Positions 52,727 to 61,459 are shown, counted from the first letter of the stretch. The stretch: DNA of 64,000 bases from an uncultured Acidimicrobiales bacterium (GCA_938021675.1 CALIFY010000012.1:36194-100193), one strand, 5' to 3'. Program-made: numbers and translations. Notes: a model not told the origin generated them from the sequence alone.

Positions 52727-53815
52727 TTAGCCCTCGAACTCACCGGAGAAGTTGAGTTCGATATCTTCTTCGGTGACCACTTGATCGGCGGGAGGTGGCG
52801 TGATTCCGAGGTCGGTGCCGTGATCCCACATGTCAAAGGTCATGGTGAGACTCTCGATTTCGTCGCCGTCGCCGCTGGCGGCCAACAGTTCGGGGTCGGA
52901 CAGGTCGATCATGTACCGGTGCAAAAGACCGTCGCCGTCTATCCAGAAATCCATAGGAAACTTGGCTTCCGGAGTGGTGCCGAGCTGCTCCTCGAACGCG
53001 GCCCGCTCATCGGCGGACATGGTGGCGGCGAGGCCTTCGCCATCGACCAACGCCCGGATGTGGGTGGTGCTGACGCCTCGCAGGTCTTCGGTCCCCAGCT
53101 CTTCTAATTCGGCGTTCGCCTCGGCCAGAATATCGAGTAGTTCGGTGGGAGAACCGGTGGCCCCGAACCCGAACTCAGAGGTCAGGTCATCGGATTCGTC
53201 GGCTGGTGCTTCGAGCCATTGGCCGTCGGTTCCGGTGAATGCCGAGATCAGACCCCACTTTGTCCAGGAGGTCTCCCCGATGGTGATCATCTCGAGCGGA
53301 TCCTCAAAGAACGAACTAAAGATGGCGGCCTCACCCGACTCGTCACCGGCTTCGATGGCGGCGAGCATGCCGCTAAAGTCGACCGACACTTCCGATGCGT
53401 CATTCGGTAGATCGTATGCGCCGGCAAAGCTGAGGGAGACGGGCCCCGGCAGTTCGCTATCGGCTGTTCCAACCATGTCGATCTTGCCTTCGAAACGGGC
53501 CGAAGTGATAGCGGTTTCCGAGCCGTCAACCGTCCGGGCCAACACGCTTGAACGTAGGGTCGCCGTGCCGTTCGTTACCGGTGCGGTAGCCGAACCTGCG
53601 TCTTGTGCAGCCTCTTCGGCGACGGCGACCTCATCGTCAACCACCGTCGACTCTGGAGTGGTTGTGTCGTCCTCGGTTGGGTTCGGCTCGTCGACGGTTA
53701 CCGCGTCGCCGTCCTCGGTCGGTGAGGCATCGGTGATGGTGTCGGTGGCGTCCGAGCCGCAAGCCGACACCAAGAGCGCTATCACGCCCAGCATCACTAA
53801 AGCTGTCTTCCTCAT
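52727..53815 (-). CDS. LppX/LprAFG-like lipoprotein
   Basis: I take ATG 53815, which starts a typical lipoprotein signal (MRKTALVMLGVIALLVSACG, lipobox VSAC); the frame is open for another 260 codons upstream but that overlaps a real gene on the other strand. After a 50-residue acidic linker, the 362-residue protein has a domain with RFEGKIDM, VSLSFAGAYDLPNDASEVSVDFSG and, near the end, FWIDGDGLLHRYMIDLSDPE. This pattern resembles the LppX/LprAFG or LolA-like lipid-binding fold of actinobacterial lipoproteins. A lipid or glycolipid carrier role is possible but unproven. Confidence 0.78.
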   Translation of the reverse strand: MRKTALVMLGVIALLVSACGSDATDTITDASPTEDGDAVTVDEPNPTEDDTTTPESTVVDDEVAVAEEAAQDAGSATAPVTNGTATLRSSVLARTVDGSETAITSARFEGKIDMVGTADSELPGPVSLSFAGAYDLPNDASEVSVDFSGMLAAIEAGDESGEAAIFSSFFEDPLEMITIGETSWTKWGLISAFTGTDGQWLEAPADESDDLTSEFGFGATGSPTELLDILAEANAELEELGTEDLRGVSTTHIRALVDGEGLAATMSADERAAFEEQLGTTPEAKFPMDFWIDGDGLLHRYMIDLSDPELLAASGDGDEIESLTMTFDMWDHGTDLGITPPPADQVVTEEDIELNFSGEFEG

Positions 53816-53978
53816 TGCACCCGCTCTTTCTCGACCCGTCTCGGGCCGTCCGTCGTAGGTTTCGGTCGAAGACCGACGAGGCTTGAATCGGTGACGTGTC
53901 GAATGGCATCGTCGGGTCGTGCCACGGCCGGGTCGGGCCGCGACGTAATCGACAACGCTGTCGTGTACGTTCGCCATA

Positions 53979-55178
53979 GTGCTGGTGTGTGTAGATCGAT
54001 TTTTGAGACGACGGTGGTCCGACGACCCGGCCGTGACCCGATGCCATCCCGTATCGGCATCGCTGGGCATCGGCTTGGCGTTTGTCTTCTCGTTGACGGC
54101 GTGCGGGTTTGGTCCCAGCGCTGAGTCGGCGATCGCTCCGACCGCCGATGAGGGAGCTGGCGCCGGGCTAACGAGCCCTGACCCCGAGGCCCCGACGACG
54201 TTGGCGGAGCCGACGACTACCGGATCGGAATCCGAGTCGCAGGACTCGGGCGATGCTGGTGAGACCTCGGACACGATGACGGAATCAACCGATACAGCGG
54301 TTGGTCCGGACGACACAACCGCCGAGTCCGATCTGGCTCCGGATGATGCGTCCGGTCCGGCTGAGCCCCTTGTCCCCTGTGCCGAGATGCCGGCGGCCGG
54401 GGCAACGGCCACATCCACTCCTCTGGGGCCGTCGGCCGCGGCATCGAACAGCGAGCCGGCGATGTCGGCATTCGCCGATTCCATTCGGGACCGTGGCGTG
54501 GTCCATGTCGCCGTCCGTGACACCGACATCCCATACGTTGATGACTTCGATCGGGCCATCGCGGTCGAGCTCGTTGGTCGGTTGTTCCCCGACGACAGCT
54601 TGGGCATCCATTTCCGTCCCCAAAGTCGGGATAGCCGCTACGACGTGTTGGCCTCTGGCGAGGCTGACATGTTGCTGTATAACTTCGCACCGTTTGAGTC
54701 CAGGCTCGACTTTGAGATGATCTTCTCGACGGCGTACTTCCTGGAGTTTCCGGCCATTACCGTCGGCTCGTCGTGTCCAACCGATCCGATCGACAGCGGC
54801 GGAGTCATCGCCGCGTTTTGTTCGACGGAGTGCCGGCTTGAGCTCGACCTTTCCGACGAACGTTTTGAGACCTTCGAACAGCTCGGACTCGCTCAGCAGC
54901 GGTATGTCAACGGCGAACTCGATGCCATTGCCGGGACGTGGCCGTACATCATGCCGGAAGGCACAGTGTCGTCGGTTGGTCGGCGAGGTGACGCCACGCC
55001 GTGGTCGGTAGCGGTCGCCGAAGAGCAGGACACGTTCTTAGCCGAGATCGATGAGCGTCTGGCGGTCATGCTCGCCGACGGTACGTGGACCGAACTGTAT
55101 GAGGCCTCGTTTGGGGGAGAACCGCCGTTTGCCGTCGACGAGATGGTGACCGCCGAGGTTCCGATTCCCGGGATCTGA
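53979..55178 (+). CDS. Extracellular solute-binding (SBP family 3-like) lipoprotein
   Basis: The 399-residue protein has a long N-terminus ending in a lipobox (FVFSLTACG, about residues 36-44), then a 110-residue Ser/Thr/Asp/Glu-rich linker. The folded part, about residues 160-390, reads like a polar amino acid-binding protein: SIRDRGVVHVAVRDTDIPYV at its start, YDVLASGEADMLLYNFAP, and WSVAVAEEQDTFLAEIDERL at its end, the usual SBP_bac_3 layout. The start (GTG 53979 or a nearby GTG) is uncertain. No permease or ATPase is next to it, so it may serve a receptor or an unlinked transporter. It is divergent from the LppX-like gene. Confidence 0.8.
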   Translation: MLVCVDRFLRRRWSDDPAVTRCHPVSASLGIGLAFVFSLTACGFGPSAESAIAPTADEGAGAGLTSPDPEAPTTLAEPTTTGSESESQDSGDAGETSDTMTESTDTAVGPDDTTAESDLAPDDASGPAEPLVPCAEMPAAGATATSTPLGPSAAASNSEPAMSAFADSIRDRGVVHVAVRDTDIPYVDDFDRAIAVELVGRLFPDDSLGIHFRPQSRDSRYDVLASGEADMLLYNFAPFESRLDFEMIFSTAYFLEFPAITVGSSCPTDPIDSGGVIAAFCSTECRLELDLSDERFETFEQLGLAQQRYVNGELDAIAGTWPYIMPEGTVSSVGRRGDATPWSVAVAEEQDTFLAEIDERLAVMLADGTWTELYEASFGGEPPFAVDEMVTAEVPIPGI

Positions 55179-55186
55179 GGCCGGGT

Positions 55187-55681
55187 TCAGTCTCGGAAGT
55201 TCTCGTACTGAAGGGGCACGTCGAATTCGGTTTCCTTCAGCGAGGCGATGACATCCTGCAAGGCGTCTCGCTTCTTGCCGGTGACCCGGACTTGGTCGCC
55301 CTGGGTCTGCGACTGGACGCCTTTGAGTTTCAGATTCTTGATGTGGGTGTTGATCTTCTTCGCGAGATCGGATGAGATGCCGGCCTTGAGCGACACGGCA
55401 ACTCTGGCCCGGCCCCCGGCAGCGTCTTCCGCGTCGCCGAAGTCCACCGATTTCAACGAGATCTTGCGTTTGACCAGCTTCTCCTCGAACACCTGCTGGA
55501 ATGCTGTCATCCGGTCGTGGCTGGCCGTCTCCATCTGGATCGACATCTCCTTCTCGTTCAGTTCGATGGTGGAGTTGCTGTCCTTGAAGTCGTACCGGTT
55601 TCCGACCTCACGGGCAGCCTGGTCTACTGCGTTTCGGACCTCTTGCATGTCGATTTGGGAGACCACGTCAAAGCTCGGCAT
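55187..55681 (-). CDS. yajQ: YajQ family nucleotide-binding protein
   Basis: A clear YajQ homologue, 164 residues: PSFDVVSQIDMQEVRNAVDQ at the N-terminus, YDFKDSNSTIELNE, a VKAGI-like segment (SLKAGISSDLAKKI), and the C-terminal TGKKRDALQDVIASLKE. The fold is two tandem ferredoxin-like domains that bind nucleotides; cyclic-di-GMP binding is reported for some members in proteobacteria. A -10 box TAGAAT stands 6 nt before the ATG (55688-55693 on the reverse strand), again a leaderless pattern. It is convergent with the solute-binding gene, 8 bp between stops. Confidence 0.96.
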   Translation of the reverse strand: MPSFDVVSQIDMQEVRNAVDQAAREVGNRYDFKDSNSTIELNEKEMSIQMETASHDRMTAFQQVFEEKLVKRKISLKSVDFGDAEDAAGGRARVAVSLKAGISSDLAKKINTHIKNLKLKGVQSQTQGDQVRVTGKKRDALQDVIASLKETEFDVPLQYENFRD

Positions 55682-55687
55682 TCGGCG

Positions 55688-55693
55688 ATTCTA
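55688..55693 (-). promoter_or_regulatory. -10 box of yajQ (leaderless)
   Basis: TAGAAT on the reverse strand, 6 nt before the yajQ ATG. No good -35 box could be recognised. Confidence 0.35.
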
Positions 55694-55721
55694 GCGTGGT
55701 CGGTCCGGTGAACTTTCGAGG

Positions 55722-56582
55722 TCAGCCGGTATCGGTAGTCGGATTGCGGAACCGGCTGAGGAGTGCGGTGAGGCGATCGGATGGAGCGATTCCGAAGGCC
55801 TCGGACAAGGCGGTGGCACAGATTTCGTACTGTCGGACGGCCTCGGCGTAGTTTCCTTCGGTGAGGTGGACCAGCATCACGGCCCGGTGGGCCGACTCGC
55901 GCAGCGGTGCCAGTTTCACCGCGGCCGCCCCAACTTCGATGGCTTCGGCGAAACGATCGATCCGGCAGAGCTCAGCAACCGCTGTCTCCAATGCCCGAAG
56001 TGTTTGTTGCCTGACCCGTTCTCGCTCGACCACCACCCACTCGTCATACCAGTCGCTTAGCAGTTCGACCTTGATCGGCAAGCTGGCGGTGAGGGCCGCG
56101 GTGGCTGAAGAGACAAATGGGCCGGTGGGTGGCCCGGCGGTGGTCGGTCGGATTTGGTGGATGTCGACCGCGACGTCTGTCGACAGGCAAAGGCGTCCGG
56201 CGGCGCAATCGACAACGCCGTCGCCTACCAGTTGTTTGAGTCGCCACAGGGTCGACCGGAGGTTCGCTCCAGCTCGGGATTCGGTCTTTTCGGGCCAGAG
56301 CACACCGGATGCTTGTTGGCGGGCGATTGGGCGGTGTTCGATGGCCAGTAGGGCCAAAAGTTTTTGGACCGAGACCGGTGTCTCGATCGGCATGCCGTCG
56401 TTCGTCAGCTCGAACGAACCAAGGAGCCGGATCGAGAGGTGGGACTCGCAGTAACCGACGGTGCTCAGGTGGGATACCGATCCGTTTCGATCGGTTGGCA
56501 AATGCGGCACGTGCACAAACTCCTCGACCGGTAGACGGAACCGGTGGACGAAACCGGGGGAGGATCGTGGCCCGATCCTCAT
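55722..56582 (-). CDS. SARP/BTAD-type transcriptional regulator
   Basis: This 286-residue protein contains a winged-helix DNA-binding domain of the OmpR/SARP type (about residues 48-135; LSIRLLGSFELTNDG, then GVLWPEKTESRAGANLRSTL) followed by a bacterial transcriptional activator domain (BTAD; about residues 150-280, with RQQTLRALETAVAELCR and GNYAEAVRQYEICATAL). There is no nucleotide-binding NB-ARC part, so it is the short form. Such regulators activate secondary-metabolite or stress genes in actinobacteria, but no biosynthetic cluster is in the window. The first 45 residues are not conserved, so the true start may be later than ATG 56582. Confidence 0.88.
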   Translation of the reverse strand: MRIGPRSSPGFVHRFRLPVEEFVHVPHLPTDRNGSVSHLSTVGYCESHLSIRLLGSFELTNDGMPIETPVSVQKLLALLAIEHRPIARQQASGVLWPEKTESRAGANLRSTLWRLKQLVGDGVVDCAAGRLCLSTDVAVDIHQIRPTTAGPPTGPFVSSATAALTASLPIKVELLSDWYDEWVVVERERVRQQTLRALETAVAELCRIDRFAEAIEVGAAAVKLAPLRESAHRAVMLVHLTEGNYAEAVRQYEICATALSEAFGIAPSDRLTALLSRFRNPTTDTG

Positions 56583-56678
56583 CAGGAGAGAGGCGTCGGC
56601 CGGCGGTTTGCTACATGTGGGACCGACGGCGGGAAATCGTCGTGGGTCGGAGCGGTTTCCGGTACCATCGATGCTTCT

Positions 56679-56760
56679 GGGTCGGTGCCCGAGTGGCCAA
56701 AGGGATCGGACTGTAAATCCGACGGCTTCGCCTACGTAGGTTCAAATCCTACTCGGCCCA
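56679..56760 (+). tRNA. tRNA-Tyr (anticodon GTA)
   Basis: An 82-nt class II tRNA. The acceptor strands GGGTCGG (56679-56685) and TCGGCCC (56753-56759) pair throughout, counting G-U pairs. The anticodon stem TCGGA/TCCGA encloses the loop CTGTAAA with anticodon GTA at 56713-56715. A long variable arm and the T arm with loop TTCAAAT follow. CCA is not encoded. A strong hairpin lies 6 nt downstream. Confidence 0.95.
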
Positions 56761-56765
56761 CACTC

Positions 56766-56804
56766 TGCAGGCATCGGTGGCGTCACGTGCCGCCGATGCC
56801 TGCA
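56766..56804. terminator. Terminator hairpin after tRNA-Tyr, shared with the GNAT gene
   Basis: Perfect 12-bp arms at 56766-56777 and 56793-56804 (TGCAGGCATCGG and its complement), with further pairing inside the 15-nt loop. On the + strand it is followed by CAGTTTT. The position between tRNA-Tyr and the convergent acetyltransferase gene suits a bidirectional terminator. Confidence 0.75.
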
Positions 56805-56814
56805 CAGTTTTGCT

Positions 56815-57300
56815 TCAGAGCAGTCTTTGCAGCACGGCCACGTCGTGCCAGCGGCCGAACTTTCGTGCGACCTCGCGTTCGGTGCCAACCGGTGTAAATC
56901 CGTGTCGTTCGTGGAGGGCGACGCTGGCCGGCTGAGGACCGACGATTCTGGCGAAAATGGCGTGGAAACCGTGGCTTCCGGCAACGTCGAGTAGTTCGCC
57001 GAGCAGCCCCGAGCCGACACCCTTGCCGTGATGCTCTCGATGCACGTATACCGAATCCTCAACCGAAGTCCGGTATCCGGGCCGGTTCCTATAGAAGCTA
57101 ATACTCCCGAATCCGACGACCGCATCGTCGATCTCGGCGACGACGACCGCCAAGCCGCCGGATCGATCTTTTATCCACTCTCGCTGCTCGTGAACTGAGC
57201 GTGGCACGAGGTCGAGGGTCGATGTTGTCTCGGTTACCTCGCGGTTGTAGATCCGGCAGAGCGCCTCTGCATCTGCGGCGGTAGCTGGGCGAATCTCCAT
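56815..57300 (-). CDS. GNAT-family N-acetyltransferase (phosphinothricin acetyltransferase-like)
   Basis: A 161-residue GNAT protein. The N-terminus IRPATAADAEALCRIYN and the acetyl-CoA loop VHREHHGKGVGSGLLGELL (about residues 87-105, with the Q/RxxGxG/A pattern) are typical, and SVALHERHGFTPVG near the C-terminus is characteristic. The overall match is to the Pat/MddA group, which acetylates phosphinothricin-like or methionine-derivative amines. Chromosomal members often have housekeeping detoxification roles, so no resistance claim is made. It stands alone between tRNA-Tyr and the envelope operon. Confidence 0.9.
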   Translation of the reverse strand: MEIRPATAADAEALCRIYNREVTETTSTLDLVPRSVHEQREWIKDRSGGLAVVVAEIDDAVVGFGSISFYRNRPGYRTSVEDSVYVHREHHGKGVGSGLLGELLDVAGSHGFHAIFARIVGPQPASVALHERHGFTPVGTEREVARKFGRWHDVAVLQRLL

Positions 57301-57433
57301 CGGTCAATCACAATATCGCTTGTTGGTATAGAGCAAGGAGCCAATTCGTTCGAAGTCCGCTTGTTTCCCTTTATGCTTGTTTGTGCTGCACGAACCATCC
57401 TCCGGTCGCGAGGACTGAAGGGAAGGCGGTCCG

Positions 57434-58648
57434 ATGGACGGCGCCGGCGCTGCCAGCCAAGACATCTTGGGGATAGAAATCGGAAGGACAGTCGTCCGAG
57501 GCGTTCTCCTCGACGAGGAGACCGCTGAAATCTCCGGCGCGGCCGAGTGCGCCGTTATCGGCGTGGTTGATGATGACGGATCTGAGATCATGGAGCCGGC
57601 CACCGTCGCCCCGTCGGTCGACGACTTGCTGTACCAGTTAGGTATCGAAGACCGAGTCGGTCTTCGGGTAGGGCTCAGTATCGGTCCAAAGAACGCCGGA
57701 GTCGGGAGCGGGTCCTCCCTTCAGGCGTGGTTAGAACACCAATCTCAGGCATTGCGACAGCCGTTGATCGCCGCTGGAGATCTCGGCGTGGCATTCGCTC
57801 CGGAGAAGGCGGTGGATGCCGCGGTGGCAGCGGCGAGCGAGGCTGGCCTTTCCTTGAGCCGCGTCGACCTGGCGCCCGTAGCAGCCGCTCGGGTACTGGG
57901 TGATGAGGTCGAGGATGCGATCTCGATCGGTTCGGGCAGAGGATGGCGGGCACGACTGCGAGACTTCGAGGTTCTCGAGGCTATGGAATGTGGCGAGATC
58001 GCCGACGACGACCCGTTGCGGGTGATTCGTCGCGATGGGCTGGCCGGACCCATTTCTCGGTATAGCTGGGTCGAGATTGCACCCGAATTGCGACGGCGAC
58101 TTCACCTCGATCTAGGACAGCTCGCGCCGTCGGTCGGCGCCGCCATCGGTGTTGCCTACGGAAGCCCTGCCAACCTGTTGACCGGTCGTGCCGTTGCCGG
58201 TATGGGAAGCAACGGTGGAGTAAATGGCGGGCACAACGCTCGTGCTGGCACGAGAACGGTTCACGGCCAGGGGTCCGGATCGGTGGAGGCCAGAGCGGAC
58301 CGATCGAAACGGACGACGCCGGCCGGTCGGCTATCGAACCCCGAGTACTTTGGGAGCGGGCTTCGCCGGAACGAGCCGGAGTCGACGATCAAACTGGCCC
58401 GAATACGGTCGGAGTCGTTCGAAGGCGGTAACCGGAACGGCCACGATGGGGAGGCCAGGTCGGAAAGCGATGCTGGGCAACGGCAGCGCGCCGGTGCTCG
58501 AACGTCGGGGTCGGACCCGATCGACATGTTTAGCCCAGATACCGATCTCAGCCATGAGCTCGACCGGCCTGATGGTCGGCTGGATTTGTTGCTCGGCTTT
58601 CTCGTGGTTCTCGCGGTGGCCCTTCTCATCGTGTACCTCTTCCTGTGA
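57434..58648 (+). CDS. PilM-like actin-fold membrane protein
   Basis: The N-terminal 250 residues resemble PilM/FtsA-type actin-like (ASKHA) proteins: ILGIEIGRTVVRGVLLDEET matches the phosphate-1 strand and loop, and SLSRVDLAPVAAARVLGD and GAAIGVAYGSPANLL match later PilM segments. The catalytic residues of a true ATPase are not evident. A 100-residue Gly/Arg/Ser-rich linker leads to a single C-terminal membrane helix (LLLGFLVVLAVALLIVYLFL), so the actin-like domain should face the cytosol. GGGAAGG precedes the ATG. It is the first gene of a three-gene operon with an OmpA-domain protein and a binding lipoprotein; no other pilus genes are near. Confidence 0.65.
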   Translation: MDGAGAASQDILGIEIGRTVVRGVLLDEETAEISGAAECAVIGVVDDDGSEIMEPATVAPSVDDLLYQLGIEDRVGLRVGLSIGPKNAGVGSGSSLQAWLEHQSQALRQPLIAAGDLGVAFAPEKAVDAAVAAASEAGLSLSRVDLAPVAAARVLGDEVEDAISIGSGRGWRARLRDFEVLEAMECGEIADDDPLRVIRRDGLAGPISRYSWVEIAPELRRRLHLDLGQLAPSVGAAIGVAYGSPANLLTGRAVAGMGSNGGVNGGHNARAGTRTVHGQGSGSVEARADRSKRTTPAGRLSNPEYFGSGLRRNEPESTIKLARIRSESFEGGNRNGHDGEARSESDAGQRQRAGARTSGSDPIDMFSPDTDLSHELDRPDGRLDLLLGFLVVLAVALLIVYLFL

Positions 58649-59448
58649 ACGGGCGCCGATACCGGTCGGTGGCCATTTCCCGGCTGGTGGCCGTTGGGGC
58701 ATTGCTCGTCATCAACATTCTTCTGTCGCTCCTCATTGCAGATGACCGAGACTTCGTCGACCTATTCGACGATGGTCCGGAGGGGCAGTCGAGTTCGATC
58801 GAGGTGACACCGGGCGCCGAGGGTGGAGCAACCTCCGAAAATGCTGCGACCGCCGACGATTGGCCGGGCGGACGAGGGCCAGAACCGGATGGTCCCCCGA
58901 AGAGGCGCGAGACGCTCCTTTTCTCCGACGGCAGGCTGGTTCTCAGTGGCTCAGCACCCAGCTGGCGCGTGGTGACCGAGTTGGTTGGCCTGGCCGCCGG
59001 CCGCTTCTCGGACGGCGCGGTGGCGGTGGAGAATCGCTTGACCTGGCATCCGGAGGCGTCGCCGCTTCCCCAGAGCGGAACGGTCAGACTCGATCCGTCG
59101 TTGTTGTACTCGGCCGGCCAGACCACTATTCCTGGAGATGCCAGGGCGGGCCTGGATCTCGTGGCCGAGGTATTGAAGGTAAATCCGACGGTGTTCGCCG
59201 TCATCGTTGGCCACACCGATGACCTGGGGGAGACCGAGGAAAACCTAACCGTCGCTCTGGCCAGAAGTCGTAACGTTGTCGACTATTTGCAGGACCGAGG
59301 AGCTAGTGCTGCCCAGCTGGTGATAGCGGCTCCACCATCGGGAGATCCTGTGGTGCAAAACGAGACCGACGGCGGCCGGATTATCAACCGAAGGGTCGAA
59401 GTTCGGTTGGAGAACCTGCTGTCATCGGGTCCGGATGGGGTTGGTTAG
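58645..59448 (+). CDS. OmpA/MotB-domain membrane-anchored protein
   Basis: The GTG start overlaps the stop of the previous gene (GTGA). The 267-residue protein has an N-terminal membrane anchor (LVAVGALLVINILLSLLIAD), an acidic linker, a middle segment with SGSAPSWRVVTELVGLAAGR that looks like a BON/SpoIID-type fold, and a C-terminal OmpA-like domain (about residues 145-262): FAVIVGHTDDLGETEENLTV, SRNVVDYLQDRGASAAQL and INRRVEVRLE. OmpA domains bind peptidoglycan, so the protein probably ties the membrane to the wall. It is likely a partner of the PilM-like protein on the outer side of the membrane. Confidence 0.82.
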   Translation: MNGRRYRSVAISRLVAVGALLVINILLSLLIADDRDFVDLFDDGPEGQSSSIEVTPGAEGGATSENAATADDWPGGRGPEPDGPPKRRETLLFSDGRLVLSGSAPSWRVVTELVGLAAGRFSDGAVAVENRLTWHPEASPLPQSGTVRLDPSLLYSAGQTTIPGDARAGLDLVAEVLKVNPTVFAVIVGHTDDLGETEENLTVALARSRNVVDYLQDRGASAAQLVIAAPPSGDPVVQNETDGGRIINRRVEVRLENLLSSGPDGVG

Positions 59449-59462
59449 CGGTCCGCCGTCCC

Positions 59463-60782
59463 GTGTCATCCGCCGACCCACTCCGCCGTGGCTGCCCGTT
59501 GGTGGCGTTCGTGTTGTCTTTCGTGATTCTCATCAGCGGGTGTACGTCAGCCGACGACGCAGCTGATTCGGCGCCCACACCATCGGTGGTCGAGGAAGCG
59601 AGCGGGCTGTCAACAACCGACCGTTGGTCGATCGGCGAGGTTCTGGCTGCCGAATCGGATTGCGGTTCCCCGGCCACGGGGAGGACGATCGCCATCGGCT
59701 ATGCCGCCGACCTTAGCGATGGCGCCTCGGCGGTTGATCGGGTAGGGGCTGATGCGGCTACCGAATTGGTTGACATGATCAACTGCTCGGGCGGTGTCGA
59801 AGGGCGGGCGCTATCGCTCGAAATCGTCGATGTCTCTGGCGACCCAGTCGATGCTCGGCGTGCTGTCGATGAACTCCTGGAGGACGGCGTACTGGCGGTG
59901 CTCGGCCCGTCATCGGTCGAAGTAGCGTTTCGCGTGCTTGAGGCAACGGCCGGTCGGGTGCCCGTCATTTTCCCGGATGCTACCGAGCCGGCGTTGGCCG
60001 ACCTGAGCCGATTGAGTTACCTCGTTCTACCCGACGACATCACCGCCGCTGGCGCTGCCGCCGAGTTTGCCATCGATCAGGGTTGGCGATCGGCGATTAC
60101 CTTCACTGCGCCGGGTCCTTACTATGAAACGCACGCTCGTGCCTTCGCCGACGCCTACCGCGCTTCCGGCGGCACGGTCGCCGAAACGTTCGAGTTCACG
60201 GTAGGGGAGACGGCCCAGACCGCAGCCGCGGTGGACTTTGTAGAGCGACTGGGCACGGCGGAACGGCCAGAGGTGATGTACACCGTGATGTCGGCCGATC
60301 AGCTGGTTGAGGTCCACAACAGGTTTGTCGAGGTCGGCCTCGACCTTGCGGTATTGACCGGCAGCCGATTTGAGGCCGACGGCGGATACGCCGAGGCCGC
60401 TCTCGATGGTGTCTATCATCTTGCGCCCACTGTCGCAGAGTTTGAGGCTGGTTTGGCTGCTCTCGACGAATCGGTCGAGGCGGTGTCGGAGTCGGAGCCG
60501 GCATCGATTTTGCAGGCGTCGCTGGTCGGCGATGCGCTGTCGGTAGTCATTGACGCTTACCTCCGAGCGGCTGACTCCCCGGAGCTACCGACACCCGATG
60601 GTGCTGCAGGTGGTTCCCATCCGTCGCCGGTAGCTGTCGGCCAAGCAATCGCCAGCGGCGGCGAGATTGAGGGCGTCACCGGGACGCTTCGCTACGAAGG
60701 GCGAGCTATTCCTTCTCGGTCGGTTGTCGTGTTGCGGGTCGATGGGGGCGAGCCGGTGCTCGTCGCCGAGTTCGAGTTGTAG
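59463..60782 (+). CDS. ABC-type branched-chain-type substrate-binding lipoprotein
   Basis: A 439-residue periplasmic-binding-protein-fold lipoprotein. The signal ends in a lipobox, VILISGC (about residues 21-27). The mature part has the type I PBP pattern of Leu/Ile/Val-binding proteins: IGYAADLSDGASAVDRVGAD, SLEIVDVSGDPVDARRAVDE, VLAVLGPSSVEVAFRVLEAT and SAITFTAPGPYYETHARAFA. It starts 14 bp after the OmpA-domain gene at a GTG. Without a permease nearby, it may act as a ligand sensor for the operon's envelope complex rather than in uptake. That role is inference. Confidence 0.82.
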   Translation: MSSADPLRRGCPLVAFVLSFVILISGCTSADDAADSAPTPSVVEEASGLSTTDRWSIGEVLAAESDCGSPATGRTIAIGYAADLSDGASAVDRVGADAATELVDMINCSGGVEGRALSLEIVDVSGDPVDARRAVDELLEDGVLAVLGPSSVEVAFRVLEATAGRVPVIFPDATEPALADLSRLSYLVLPDDITAAGAAAEFAIDQGWRSAITFTAPGPYYETHARAFADAYRASGGTVAETFEFTVGETAQTAAAVDFVERLGTAERPEVMYTVMSADQLVEVHNRFVEVGLDLAVLTGSRFEADGGYAEAALDGVYHLAPTVAEFEAGLAALDESVEAVSESEPASILQASLVGDALSVVIDAYLRAADSPELPTPDGAAGGSHPSPVAVGQAIASGGEIEGVTGTLRYEGRAIPSRSVVVLRVDGGEPVLVAEFEL

Positions 60783-60858
60783 ATTCTGGCTGATAACAGG
60801 TGTGATGCAGCCTCTACTCGTGGCAAACTCGTAGACGGCCATTTCATGTGGTCCAGTT

Positions 60859-60934
60859 GCCTCCTTAGCTCAGTCGGCAGAGCGTTTCCATGGTAAGGAA
60901 AAGGTCGAGAGTTCGATTCTCTCAGGAGGCTCCA
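60859..60934 (+). tRNA. tRNA-Thr (anticodon GGT), CCA encoded
   Basis: The acceptor GCCTCCT (60859-60865) pairs with AGGAGGC (60924-60930). The anticodon stem TTTCC/GGAAA encloses the loop ATGGTAA, giving anticodon GGT at 60892-60894. D arm (GCTCAGTCGGCAGAGC) and T arm (GAGAGTTCGATTCTCTC) are standard. The discriminator base is T and CCA is encoded at 60932-60934. It stands at the border of an accessory, lower-GC stretch. Confidence 0.95.
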
Positions 60935-61459
60935 CAAAACCCCTGGTCAGCTCGTCGCCGAGGGTGGTCGACCACCTCCTAGTAGAGGTGCCGGGACCCT
61001 AGCTTGGCACCCGAGCCGCCGGTTCGAATGTGTGATTCCAGTTCATGCTGGACAGTGTGGTTCCGGTAGGTAGGTGACAGTTCTGGGACCGGGTCCGGTT
61101 CCTGGGTGACACGGGTTTCGGTAGGTCTGGGACACCGGCTTTTTGGTTGTGGGGGTCCATCTGTTTGTTGGTGTCTCCTTCTTCGATGTGGTCGTAGGTC
61201 CACTATTTCGAGGGAGGCGGTTGTTGTGGTGCTCGTGGAGTTGGGTTTGGTAGATAGCGGTATTTGGCGGTGTGTGAGGTGTTGCGGCCTGTTTACCCTT
61301 AGGCGGCTGGTGGCGACCTAACCGGTCTGGCTTTGAAGGCGGGGACGCCTGTCGGTTGCTACGACACTTCCACCTCCGGATGTAACGGGGTTCGCAGTCA
61401 TCGTACGTGAGTCGGTCCTTGTCTGGTAGGTCGATTGGTATCCACGTTCGACCTTCGGG
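60935..61459. other. 525-bp non-coding stretch after tRNA-Thr, with direct repeats
   Basis: I see no convincing gene. Short open frames on both strands are Arg/Gly-rich and look like chance. The notable content is a set of three imperfect direct repeats at 61059-61134. GC content falls steadily from left to right. Confidence 0.5.
61059..61134 (+). repeat. Three imperfect 20-21-bp direct repeats
   Basis: Copies at 61059-61079, 61092-61111 and 61114-61134 share the layout GGT(T)yCGGTwsskrGGTGACA-like and end in TGACA, TGACA and GGACA. Read on the other strand each begins TGTC(A/C)C. Multiple short repeats of this sort occur at the ends of IS21-family elements, so this may be the relic of an insertion sequence end. 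No transposase gene remains nearby. Confidence 0.4.

Noticed and set aside
53816..54607. 264-codon extension of the LppX-like lipoprotein
   Set aside because: It is antisense to the solute-binding gene, and the ATG at 53815 begins an exact lipoprotein signal peptide.
61106..61321. 71-codon forward frame after tRNA-Thr
   Set aside because: It overlaps the direct repeats and yields a Cys/Val/Leu/Arg-rich product of no recognisable kind.
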